A stretch of DNA of 64,000 bases from Reyranella aquatilis (lineage in GTDB: Bacteria > Pseudomonadota > Alphaproteobacteria > Reyranellales > Reyranellaceae): assembly GCF_020880995.1 (NCBI RefSeq), contig NZ_JAJISD010000011.1:169018-233017 (forward strand), written 5' to 3'. The position numbers and the translations under genes were made by a program. Positions 1 to 7,482 of this stretch are shown here, in pieces. The first letter of the stretch is position 1. Each line of letters opens with the position of its first letter. Below the pieces are notes generated by a model, which worked only from the letters and a program-made list of their open reading frames with translations, did no database searches and was not told the origin of the DNA.

Positions 1-614
1 TCGGCAAGTCGGTCGCCGACGCCATGGTCGAGCAGCGCATGTCGCTCAAGACCTTCAAGGATCGCGGCATGCCCGTTGAGTGGGGCACCATCCTGGGCGC
101 GTTCGGCTGCAACTACGAAGGTGAGCTCTCCACGGACCTCATCCTGCAGCGCGTGCAACTCGCGCTCGACGAGGCCGAACTGGCGGGCTTCAAGCTCAAG
201 GGCATCAAGCTCACCGACGCGATGGGCTGGGCCACGCCCGCCTCCGTCGAGCGGCTGATCGGCGCCGTGCGCTCGAAGTGGCCCGATCTCGAGATCTCGC
301 TCCATCTCCACGACACGCGTGGCACTGGCGCCGCGGCGGCCTATGCCGGCCTGCGCATGGGCGTGACCAAATTCGACGCCTCAGTTGCCGGGCTGGGAGG
401 CTGCCCCTTTGCCGCGACCGACGGCGCGGCCGGCAACATCTGCACCGAGGACTTCGCCTTCATGTGCGAGGAAATGGGTGTCGAGACCGGCCTCGATATC
501 GAGCGCCTGATCGACGTCGCGAAGCTCGCCGAGGAAATCGTCGGCCGTCCCCTGCCCGGCCATCTCATGCGCGGCGGCACGCTGAATGCCGCCCGACGCA
601 AGGTCGCCGCATGA
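1..614 (+). CDS. Hydroxymethylglutaryl-CoA lyase family protein (5' end outside window)
   Basis: Partial gene. The reading frame is open from base 3, so the true start lies upstream of the window. About 204 C-terminal residues of an expected ~300 are visible. They form the second half of the HMGL-like TIM barrel. The HLHDTRGTG segment supplies metal-binding histidines, and GLGGCPFA followed by AAGNICTED matches the HMG-CoA lyase active-site cysteine loop. Lyases of this type cleave HMG-CoA or related acyl-CoAs to acetyl-CoA plus an acyl product, typically at the end of leucine breakdown. The stop overlaps the start of the next gene (ATGA), so the two are probably co-translated. The exact substrate cannot be told; a citramalyl-CoA-type lyase is possible. 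Confidence 0.88.
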   Translation, partial: GKSVADAMVEQRMSLKTFKDRGMPVEWGTILGAFGCNYEGELSTDLILQRVQLALDEAELAGFKLKGIKLTDAMGWATPASVERLIGAVRSKWPDLEISLHLHDTRGTGAAAAYAGLRMGVTKFDASVAGLGGCPFAATDGAAGNICTEDFAFMCEEMGVETGLDIERLIDVAKLAEEIVGRPLPGHLMRGGTLNAARRKVAA

Positions 615-967
615 ACGCCGAGACGCTGGCGGGCACGGTCCCCGACTCGACCTATGTCGACGTCAGGGATGTGCCGTGGCAGCCGACGCGCTTCCCGGGA
701 ATCGAGTGGAAGATCCTGATGGAGCAGAAGGAGACCGGGCTCTCGACGGTTCTGATGCGCTGGGCACCCGGCGCCCGCCTGCCGCAGCACGAGCACGTGG
801 CGATCGAGCAGACCTACGTGCTCGAAGGGTCCTTCGCCGATCACGCGGGCGTCTGCCGCGCCGGCAACTATGTCTGGCGACGAGCGGGCAGTCGCCATGA
901 GGCCTGGACCGACGAGGGCTGCCTGATGCTGGCGGTCTTCCTGAAGCCCAACACCTTCTTCGACTGA
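611..967 (+). CDS. Small cupin-domain protein (ChrR-type cupin)
   Basis: A 118-residue single-domain cupin. The beta-barrel metal motif is visible as H60, H62, E66 and H96 (QHEHVAIEQ ... SRHEAW). This resembles the ChrR-type cupins found in anti-sigma factors and in stand-alone oxygenase- or isomerase-like proteins. There is no anti-sigma zinc domain in front, so a regulatory role like ChrR itself is unlikely. The ATG overlaps the stop of the preceding lyase gene by ATGA, and a class III CoA-transferase follows 115 bp downstream, so it probably works in the same acyl-CoA pathway. Substrate unknown. Confidence 0.8.
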   Translation: MNAETLAGTVPDSTYVDVRDVPWQPTRFPGIEWKILMEQKETGLSTVLMRWAPGARLPQHEHVAIEQTYVLEGSFADHAGVCRAGNYVWRRAGSRHEAWTDEGCLMLAVFLKPNTFFD

Positions 968-1082
968 GTGCGGACCGCCGGCTTTCCCGGCGGCCGACAC
1001 GAATAGAACCGCCCGGCGACCTCTGCTAATGCTCCGTCGCAGCCGGCCCGTTCATGGCCGGCGCGAGGGAGGATAGGGTCAC

Positions 1083-2267
1083 ATGTCAGGCGTTCTCGAA
1101 GGCATCCGCGTACTCGATTTCGGCCGCTACATCGCAGGTCCGTTCTGCGGCACCATGCTGGCCGACCTGGGCGCCGAGGTGATCCGCGTCGAGAAGCTCG
1201 AGGGCAGCGAGGATCGCTGGGTGACCCCGGTCGTCGAGGGTGGCGAAGGCGCGATGTTCCTCCAGATGGGCCGCAACAAGCTCGGCCTCACCCTCAACCC
1301 GATGAAGCCCGAGGGCCGGGAGATCGTGAAGAAGCTGGTCGCCACGGCGGACGTGGTGATCGCCAACCTTCCCTACGAAGACCTGCAGAAGATGGGCATC
1401 GACTACGAGACCATCTCGGCCATCAATCCGCGCATCATCCTGGCGACGACCTCGACCTTCGGTTCGGAGGGTCCATACAAAACCCGCGTCGGCTTCGACA
1501 CGATCGGCCAGGCGATGTCCGGCGCGATGTACCTCTCAGGCGACGGCGAGACGCCGACGCGCATGAACGCGCCCTTCGTCGACTTCGGAACGGCCCTCCT
1601 CAACACAGTGGGCGTGCTCGCGGCCCTGATGGATCGGGCGAAGAGTGGCAAGGGCCAGAAGGTCGAGACCGCCCTGCTGCGCACGGCCATCAACATCACC
1701 AACGGCCATCTGATCGAGCAGGCGATGCTCGACCTGAACCGCATCGCCACCCTCAACAGGGGCTTCACCGCGGGCCCGTCCGACACCTTCAAGTGCAAGG
1801 ACGGCTGGATCTACGCCATGACCATTGGCCAGCCGCTGTTCGTGCGCTGGTGTAAGCTGATGGGCGACGAGACGCTGGCGGCCGATCCGCGCTTCAAGGA
1901 CGATCTGGCCCGCGGGGACAACGGTGAGGCGCTGTCGGCCATCATGCAGAAGTGGTGCGACACGCGCACGGTCGCCGAGGCGCTGGCCGCGCTGGAGGCC
2001 AACCGCATTCCGGCCGGCCCGGTCTACACCCCGCAGCAGACGCTGGACGACAAGCACGTCCAGGAAGCGAAGTTCTTCCATCCGATGGAGTATCCGGGCG
2101 CCAAAATGGCCGTCCCCGTGCTACAGGAGCCGGTTAAGCTCTCCCGCACGCCCCTGACCATCCGCCGCCGGGCGCCCCAGCTCGGCGAGCACACGGAACA
2201 AATCTTGCAGGAACTGGGGTACGATAAGGCCGTTATCGCCAAGCTTAAGGCCGATCGGGTCGTCTGA
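1083..2267 (+). CDS. Class III CoA-transferase (CaiB/BaiF family)
   Basis: A 394-residue protein of the usual length for family III CoA-transferases, which move CoA between carboxylic acids through an aspartyl-CoA thioester. The N-terminus (LDFGRYIAGPFCGTMLADLG) is the family hallmark. The catalytic aspartate is D167 in APFVDFGTALL, and the GxNRGF-like element TLNRGFTAGPSDTF lies in the second half. A purine-rich GAGGGAGGATAG region precedes the ATG. Its position after an HMG-CoA-lyase-like gene suggests activation of a branched dicarboxylic or hydroxy acid (succinyl-CoA as donor is common in the family). This substrate assignment is inference. Confidence 0.92.
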   Translation: MSGVLEGIRVLDFGRYIAGPFCGTMLADLGAEVIRVEKLEGSEDRWVTPVVEGGEGAMFLQMGRNKLGLTLNPMKPEGREIVKKLVATADVVIANLPYEDLQKMGIDYETISAINPRIILATTSTFGSEGPYKTRVGFDTIGQAMSGAMYLSGDGETPTRMNAPFVDFGTALLNTVGVLAALMDRAKSGKGQKVETALLRTAINITNGHLIEQAMLDLNRIATLNRGFTAGPSDTFKCKDGWIYAMTIGQPLFVRWCKLMGDETLAADPRFKDDLARGDNGEALSAIMQKWCDTRTVAEALAALEANRIPAGPVYTPQQTLDDKHVQEAKFFHPMEYPGAKMAVPVLQEPVKLSRTPLTIRRRAPQLGEHTEQILQELGYDKAVIAKLKADRVV

Positions 2268-2316
2268 CAGGGCATCCGTCGGCCGCGCCGTGCGTATAAG
2301 GACCAGGAGTCACCCG

Positions 2317-3015
2317 ATGAAACGCCGACTGATCCTTGCATTGATGCTCATGGGCTGCGGCTCGGCCGCCGCCCAGGCCACCGCCGACTTCCCCTATGGC
2401 CAGAGCCATGTTTTCGCCGCATTCCGAAATGGCGAGCGTATCGGCACGCACACGCTCACCTTCCAGCAGAACGGCGACAAGCGTACGGTCACGACCTCGA
2501 TCGATTTCGCGGTCAAGGCGCTCGGCCTCACGATGTATCGCTACATGCATCGCGGCCAGGAGGTCTGGAACGGCAATACCTTCGAATCGATCGCCACCCA
2601 GACCGACGACAATGGCACCAAGTACACGCTCAAGGCGCGCAAGGACGGGACGGGCGTGGCGGTCGTGCGCGAAGGCAGCCTGCCCAAGCTGACGGCGAGC
2701 GACGTCGGCTTCCAGCAGGGAACGCCGAACCAGGCGACGCTGCCGCCGACCACCCTTCCCTCGACGCACTGGAACCTTAACCAGGTCAAGCAGTCCGCGA
2801 TGCTCAACTCGCAGAACGGCACCTTGGCCAAGGTCCAGATCACCCCGCGGGGACGCGAGACGATCAAGACAGCGAACGGCACGCTGGAAGCCACCCGGTA
2901 CACCTACACCGGGGACGTCCAGATGGATCAGTGGTTCGACGACCGCGGCCGCTGGGTGAAGTCCGCTTTCAAGGCTTCCGACGGATCGACGATCGAGTAC
3001 ATACTGCAGGAATGA
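2317..3015 (+). CDS. Exported DUF6134-like protein
   Basis: 232 residues. The ATG at 2317 is chosen over an upstream GTG because AGGAG sits 7 bases before it and it directly begins a signal peptide (KRRLILALMLMGCGSAAAQA). A cysteine at residue 14 is not in a good lipobox, so ordinary Sec export is preferred. The mature part is a beta-rich domain with FRNGERIGTHTL near its start and QWFDDRGRWVKSAFKASDGS near the end, as in DUF6134/DUF3108-like periplasmic proteins of unknown function. Its stop overlaps the next start (ATGA), making a three-gene operon with an unknown protein and an alpha/beta hydrolase. Confidence 0.75.
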   Translation: MKRRLILALMLMGCGSAAAQATADFPYGQSHVFAAFRNGERIGTHTLTFQQNGDKRTVTTSIDFAVKALGLTMYRYMHRGQEVWNGNTFESIATQTDDNGTKYTLKARKDGTGVAVVREGSLPKLTASDVGFQQGTPNQATLPPTTLPSTHWNLNQVKQSAMLNSQNGTLAKVQITPRGRETIKTANGTLEATRYTYTGDVQMDQWFDDRGRWVKSAFKASDGSTIEYILQE

Positions 3016-3395
3016 TCCCTGCAGATTGTTTCGCAAGACTTCCCGAACTCCTCGCCGGCGATGCCGACCTTGTGAGACGCGGCCGCTGGCTCGACGTGGA
3101 GTGCCGTATCGAGATCGGGTCTGAGCCATTCCACCTCAGCCTTCGCCAGGGCGCGCTTGCCGCGCTGGAGCGGGGTCCACGGCTGATGAAATCGACGTCC
3201 TTCACCGTTCGCGGCACCGATGAGGCTTGGCGCAGGCACTGGCGTCGCATGCCCGAACCGGGGTGGCACGACCTGTTCGCCCTCACCAAGCGCGGCGCCG
3301 CCTCGATGGAAGGCGACCTGCGCCCCCTTCTGCAGAACCTACAGTTTTTCAAGGACCTGCTGGCCCTGCCCCGCCGTCTGCCGGAGACCAACTGA
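3012..3395 (+). CDS. Hypothetical protein, possibly SCP2-like
   Basis: 127 residues starting at the ATG that overlaps the preceding stop (ATGA). The stop in turn overlaps the next start (TGATG), so the gene is translationally locked between an exported DUF6134-like protein and a hydrolase. No signal peptide or membrane segment is seen. The C-terminal half (LFALTKRGAASMEGDLRPLL, then a short hydrophobic LQFFKDLLALPR) recalls the end of sterol-carrier-protein-2-type lipid-binding domains, which end in a 'G-D...l..l' pattern. That resemblance is weak and no function is claimed. Confidence 0.65.
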   Translation: MIPADCFARLPELLAGDADLVRRGRWLDVECRIEIGSEPFHLSLRQGALAALERGPRLMKSTSFTVRGTDEAWRRHWRRMPEPGWHDLFALTKRGAASMEGDLRPLLQNLQFFKDLLALPRRLPETN

Positions 3396-4252
3396 TGGCG
3401 CCCGTTCTCGATCCCATGATCGGCCGCTACGTGCGGCTCGACATCGACGGCACGCCGCATCGTATTTACTTCGAGGAAGCCGGACAGGGCATTCCCCTCG
3501 TCTGCCTGCACACGGCCGGCGCCGACAATCGCCAGTTCCGCCATCTGCTGGCCGACCCCGAGATCACGAGCCGCTATCGCGTGCTGGCCTTCGACCTGCC
3601 TTGGCACGGCAAGTCGACGCCGCCCGATGGCTGGGAGAAGACCGAGTACCGGCTGACCACGGCTTCCTACACCGCCGCCATCCGGGCTTTCTGTCAGGCC
3701 ATGGAGTTGGAAAAGCCGGTGGTGATGGGCTGCTCGATCGGCGGCCGCATCGTGCTCAATCTCGCCATCGCCCATGCCGCCGAGTTCCGTGCCTTGGTGG
3801 CGCTTGAGGCGGCCGACTTCCAGCAGCCCTGGTACGACACGTCGTGGCTGCATCGCCCCGACGTCCATGGTGGCGAGGTCTGCGCCGCGCTCATCTCGGG
3901 GCTGATCGCGCCGCAGAGCCCGCCGGTGAGCCGCCACGAGACGCTCTGGATGTACATGCAGGGCGGCCCCGGCATCTTCAAGGGCGATCTCTACTTCTAT
4001 CGCGTCGACGGCGACCTGCGGGAGAAGGTCAAGACGATCGACACCGGCATCTGCCCGCTCTACCTGCTGACTGGCGAGTACGACTTCTCCTGCACGGCCG
4101 AGGATACGCTGCGAACCGCAGCGCAGATCCCGGGTGCCCAGGTCCAGGTGATGAAGGAACTCGGCCATTTCCCGATGAGCGAGAATCCGGCGAAGTTCAG
4201 TGAATACATCCTGCCGGTGCTGGAGAAGATCGCGACGGGCTCAGGACGATAG
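3395..4252 (+). CDS. Alpha/beta-fold hydrolase
   Basis: 285 residues, start overlapping the previous stop by one base. The canonical fold elements are present: HTAG oxyanion-hole strand end near residue 39, nucleophile elbow GCSIGG with S114, acid region LLTGEYDFSC, and catalytic histidine in ELGHFPMSENP near the end. No signal peptide, so it is cytoplasmic. Third gene of a tightly coupled operon. The family includes esterases, C-C bond hydrolases and lactonases, and nothing in the sequence fixes the substrate. It converges on the LysE-type gene, with only 7 bp between the two stop codons. Confidence 0.9.
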   Translation: MAPVLDPMIGRYVRLDIDGTPHRIYFEEAGQGIPLVCLHTAGADNRQFRHLLADPEITSRYRVLAFDLPWHGKSTPPDGWEKTEYRLTTASYTAAIRAFCQAMELEKPVVMGCSIGGRIVLNLAIAHAAEFRALVALEAADFQQPWYDTSWLHRPDVHGGEVCAALISGLIAPQSPPVSRHETLWMYMQGGPGIFKGDLYFYRVDGDLREKVKTIDTGICPLYLLTGEYDFSCTAEDTLRTAAQIPGAQVQVMKELGHFPMSENPAKFSEYILPVLEKIATGSGR

Positions 4253-4259
4253 AGAATCC

Positions 4260-4892
4260 TTACGTCCTGCCGTCGAACGCCAGCCGAGTCGCCAGACCTG
4301 CGAAGATCGCGCCGAGGAAATACTGCGACAGGCGGCGGAAGCGGCCCTGTCCCGCGAACAGACGGCCGAGGCGACTAGCCCCTAGGATCACCGCGCCGTT
4401 CACAATCACGCCGATCGCATTCAGCACGGTCGCCAGAACCAGAACCTGCACCGCCACGGAGCCCGCTTCCGGCTGCACGAACTGCGGAAACAGCGCGAGC
4501 ACGAACAGCGCCATCTTCGGATTGAGCAGGTTGGTGAGCAGTCCCTGCCGGAACATCGTGCCGGCAGCAGGACGCGTCGCACCGGCCTCGGGTGCCGCCG
4601 TCACGACGCCGGACCGCACGGTCGCCCACGCGAGATAGAGAAGATAGGCCGCACCGGCATAGCGCACCGCGTCGTAGGCAACCGGCACGATCAGAAAGAG
4701 CTGCGACAGGCCGAAAGCTGCCGCAAGAGCGTGACAGTAGGTGCCGGCCTGGATGCCGGCCAGGGTGGCGAAGCCCGCCGCCCTGCCCTGGCTCGCGCTG
4801 CGCGAGGCGATCAGCAGCATGTCGGGGCCCGGCGTCAGAGTGAGCGCGAGCGCCGCCACGGCGAACAGGGCCAGGGTCGAGAGGTCGACCAT
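4260..4892 (-). CDS. LysE family amino-acid exporter (RhtB type)
   Basis: 210 residues. The start is the ATG that overlaps the stop of the upstream DUF3237 gene by one base (TGATG). The N-terminal helix ends with LTPGPDMLLI, the signature of LysE/RhtB translocators, followed by about five further hydrophobic segments and NLLNPKMALFVLALFPQF, another family-conserved loop. These inner-membrane proteins export amino acids or small amine metabolites. It is the last gene of a four-gene minus-strand operon (rhodanese, acyl-CoA synthetase, DUF3237, LysE). Confidence 0.9.
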   Translation of the reverse strand: MVDLSTLALFAVAALALTLTPGPDMLLIASRSASQGRAAGFATLAGIQAGTYCHALAAAFGLSQLFLIVPVAYDAVRYAGAAYLLYLAWATVRSGVVTAAPEAGATRPAAGTMFRQGLLTNLLNPKMALFVLALFPQFVQPEAGSVAVQVLVLATVLNAIGVIVNGAVILGASRLGRLFAGQGRFRRLSQYFLGAIFAGLATRLAFDGRT

Positions 4893-5362
4893 CAGAGGAT
4901 CTGGAAGACCTCGTAGACCGGGCCGGCCGGCTCGCGGCGGCCGGTCGAGACGCAGACGATGCGATTGAGGAAGCGGTACTTCTCCGAGGCCGTCTCGAAC
5001 CACGGCGTGGCGCGGAAGTAGTACTGGCTGGGATCGACCTTCTCGCCCTTGTTGAGCTGCTCGATCACCCAAGCCGGCCCGTGCCGCATGCCGCGATAGC
5101 TCATGTAGACGAGATGCCCGTCGTCGGTCTTGAGCGTCAGCCGCACGTCAAGCTGCAGTATGCCGTCGCGGCGCTGCAGCAGCCAGTCGCCAGCCGGCGC
5201 CGGCAGCACCGTGCCGCGCAGTTCCTCGCCCTCGAAGGTGCCGCCCGTGACCGTCGCGATGCGGCGGCGGCCGTAGGGCGTCTCCCCGACATCGGTGAAG
5301 TTCGGATCGACCTGGAGGGTCAGCGTGAAGAGATGGGCTGAACGCAGGGTGGGTTCGGTCAT
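4892..5362 (-). CDS. DUF3237 domain-containing protein
   Basis: 156 residues starting at MTEPTLRSAHLFTLTLQV. The whole protein is one DUF3237 beta-barrel, recognisable from GGTFEGEELRGTVLPAPAGDW near the middle and YFRATPWFETASEKYRFLN near the end. The biochemical role of the family is not settled; members often sit beside aromatic or acyl-CoA catabolic genes. Here it is 8 bp downstream of an acyl-CoA synthetase gene and overlaps the LysE exporter start by one base, so it is co-expressed with both. Confidence 0.85.
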   Translation of the reverse strand: MTEPTLRSAHLFTLTLQVDPNFTDVGETPYGRRRIATVTGGTFEGEELRGTVLPAPAGDWLLQRRDGILQLDVRLTLKTDDGHLVYMSYRGMRHGPAWVIEQLNKGEKVDPSQYYFRATPWFETASEKYRFLNRIVCVSTGRREPAGPVYEVFQIL

Positions 5363-5370
5363 GCTGTTCC

Positions 5371-6972
5371 TCAAATCTTGGCCGTCCGGCCTTCCCAATA
5401 GGGCGCCCGCAGCTCGCGCTTCATGATCTTGCCGATGGTGCTGCGCGGAAGCGAGTCGCGGAACTCGACGGCGACAATACGCTGCGTCTTGCTCAGCTGG
5501 CCGTTCGCCCAATCACGTACGGCGTCCTCGCTTACGTCGGCACCGTCGCGGCGCACGCACAGTGCCATCGGCGATTCGCCCCACTGTTCGCTCGGCACGC
5601 CGATCACCGCGACGTCGATCACGTCGGGATGCTTCAGGAGAAGGACCTCGATGTCGGCGGCATAGACGTTGAACCCGCCGGAAATGATCATGTCCTTCTT
5701 GCGATCGAGCAGGATCAGGAAGCCGTCCTCGTCGATCCGGCCCATGTCGCCGGACTTGAAGAAAAGGCGCCCCTTCTCGTCGTGCCAGAAAAGCTCGCGG
5801 GTCTTTTCGTCCTGCTTGTAGTAGCCCTTCATCATCATCTCGGCGCGGCCGGCGATCTCGCCGACCTCGCCTTGCGGCAGTTCGCGGCCCTGCTCGTCGA
5901 GAATCCTGAGTTCGACGCCGAAGCCTGGCGTTCCAACCGTGTGAAGCTTGTCCGGATACAGGTTGGCTTCGAGCATGCAGCTCCCGCCGCCCTCGGTCAG
6001 GCCGTAGATCTCGATCAAGCGTCCCGGCCAGCGCTTGACGCAGTCGGCCTTCACCTGGGCACGCAAAGGGGCGCTGGTCGACAGCTTGGTCTTGAAGGCG
6101 CTGAGGTCGTACCTGTCGAAATCCGGATGCGCCAGGATGCGCTGGTATTGCACCGGCACCAGCATCGCATGCGTGACGCGCTCAGCCTGGGCCAGTTCCA
6201 GGAACTTCACGACGTCGGACTTGCGCATCAGGATCGACGTGCCGCCGACACCGACAGTCGCCAGCAGCGCAACCAGCGTGGTGTTGGAATAGATCGGAGT
6301 CGACACCAGCGAGATCGTGTCGGGGCCGTAGTCGAAGGCCGGGAACCGGACGGGAAGCTGGCTGCGAAGGGCGTGCGAGTGCAGGATGCCCTTGGGCAGG
6401 CCGGTCGTGCCGGAACTGTAGATGATGTTGAAGTCGTCGAGCGGCTGGATCGCCGTTTCGAAAGGCGCGTCGCTCGCCGGCGCGAGCCAGCCCTCGAAAT
6501 CCTGCCAGCCGGGCGCCGCGAAGTCGTAGGCGATGCGGCCGCCCTCGACGAGCTTCCCCAGCCGCGACTCGTAGGGCTGGACCAGCGTTCGGTACTGCTC
6601 CGACAGGAACAGCACCTTGGCATCACAATCGTCCAGCATCTTCTCGAGCGCATCGGCGGCCGCCATGGTCGACAGCGGCACGACGCAGGCGCCGGCCCGC
6701 AGGCCACCCATGAAGGTCTCGAGGTATTCGATCGAGTTCGTGGCGAGGATGGCGATTTTGTCGCCCCGCCCCAGCCCCATCTCCGACAAACGACGGGCGA
6801 TCCGGTTGATGCGCCCGTCGAAGGCACTCCAGTTCCGCACGACCCCGTCGCACTTCACCGCCGGCTTGTCCGGATGGCTGCGCGCGTGCCGGGCGACCAG
6901 GGCCGGGATCGACGTGAAATCAGGAATGTCGTCGATGACCGGTTGCGGAACGACGGGCTCGTCGGGGCTCAC
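5371..6972 (-). CDS. Class I AMP-forming acyl-CoA synthetase
   Basis: 533 residues from a GTG start 11 bp after the rhodanese stop; no ATG is available before the conserved core. Adenylate-forming motifs occur in order: P-loop YSSGTTGLPKG, YGLTEGG (A5), SGDMGRIDEDGF (A7), the hinge LLDRKKDMIISGGFNVY (A8) and catalytic lysine in STIGKIMKREL (A10). It ligates a carboxylic acid to CoA with ATP. Chain length or aromatic preference cannot be read directly. The rhodanese upstream and DUF3237 downstream are co-transcribed. Confidence 0.93.
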   Translation of the reverse strand: MSPDEPVVPQPVIDDIPDFTSIPALVARHARSHPDKPAVKCDGVVRNWSAFDGRINRIARRLSEMGLGRGDKIAILATNSIEYLETFMGGLRAGACVVPLSTMAAADALEKMLDDCDAKVLFLSEQYRTLVQPYESRLGKLVEGGRIAYDFAAPGWQDFEGWLAPASDAPFETAIQPLDDFNIIYSSGTTGLPKGILHSHALRSQLPVRFPAFDYGPDTISLVSTPIYSNTTLVALLATVGVGGTSILMRKSDVVKFLELAQAERVTHAMLVPVQYQRILAHPDFDRYDLSAFKTKLSTSAPLRAQVKADCVKRWPGRLIEIYGLTEGGGSCMLEANLYPDKLHTVGTPGFGVELRILDEQGRELPQGEVGEIAGRAEMMMKGYYKQDEKTRELFWHDEKGRLFFKSGDMGRIDEDGFLILLDRKKDMIISGGFNVYAADIEVLLLKHPDVIDVAVIGVPSEQWGESPMALCVRRDGADVSEDAVRDWANGQLSKTQRIVAVEFRDSLPRSTIGKIMKRELRAPYWEGRTAKI

Positions 6973-6983
6973 GGCGCCCCGGC

Positions 6984-7391
6984 CTACTTCTTGGGCTCGA
7001 CCGTCTCGACCGGCCCGCCGGCCTTCTTCCAGGCGCCGAAGCCGCCTTCGAAATGAGCCACCGGCGTGAGGCCCATGTCCTGCGCGGTCTTGGTAGACAG
7101 CGCCGAGCGCCAGGCGCCGGCGCAGAAGAACACGAACTTGTTGCCGGTCTGGAAGTAGTCCTTGGCGTAGGGGCTCTTCGGATCGATCCACATCTCCAGC
7201 ATGCCGCGCGTCACGTTGATCGCGCCGGGGATCGTGCCGTCGCGCCACAATTCGCGCGGATCGCGGATGTCGATGAAGGTGACTCCGGGCTGACCGTGGA
7301 TCTTCATCGCTTCGGCAAGCGACAGTGTCTCGATCTGGCTGTTGGCCTCGTCGACCATCTGCTGGACCGTCTTCTTGATCTCGAGCGGCAT
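6984..7391 (-). CDS. Single-domain rhodanese-like protein
   Basis: 135 residues. The start at 7391 is preferred to an in-frame ATG 57 bases upstream because GGGAGGG lies just before it. One rhodanese fold: FIDIRDPRELWRDGTIPGA is the CH2A-like element, and the active-site loop CAGAWRSA keeps the persulfide-forming cysteine. The C-terminus has the usual FEGGFGAWKKAGGPV. It may transfer sulfur or act in thiol redox. First gene of the operon leading to the acyl-CoA synthetase; the functional link is not obvious. Confidence 0.9.
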   Translation of the reverse strand: MPLEIKKTVQQMVDEANSQIETLSLAEAMKIHGQPGVTFIDIRDPRELWRDGTIPGAINVTRGMLEMWIDPKSPYAKDYFQTGNKFVFFCAGAWRSALSTKTAQDMGLTPVAHFEGGFGAWKKAGGPVETVEPKK

Positions 7392-7482
7392 CGAACCCTC
7401 CCTACGCTGCATCTTCGGCCTTGGTAGCATTTTGGCCCGAACAGGCAAACGACGGCGAGCGCCTAGGGAAAAAACCGCTGGC

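Noticed and set aside
611..967. ChrR anti-sigma factor
   Set aside because: Only the cupin half is present; the zinc-binding anti-sigma domain and a neighbouring rpoE are missing.
5629..7056. 475-residue plus-strand open frame opposite the acyl-CoA synthetase
   Set aside because: Antisense shadow; all adenylation motifs are on the minus strand.
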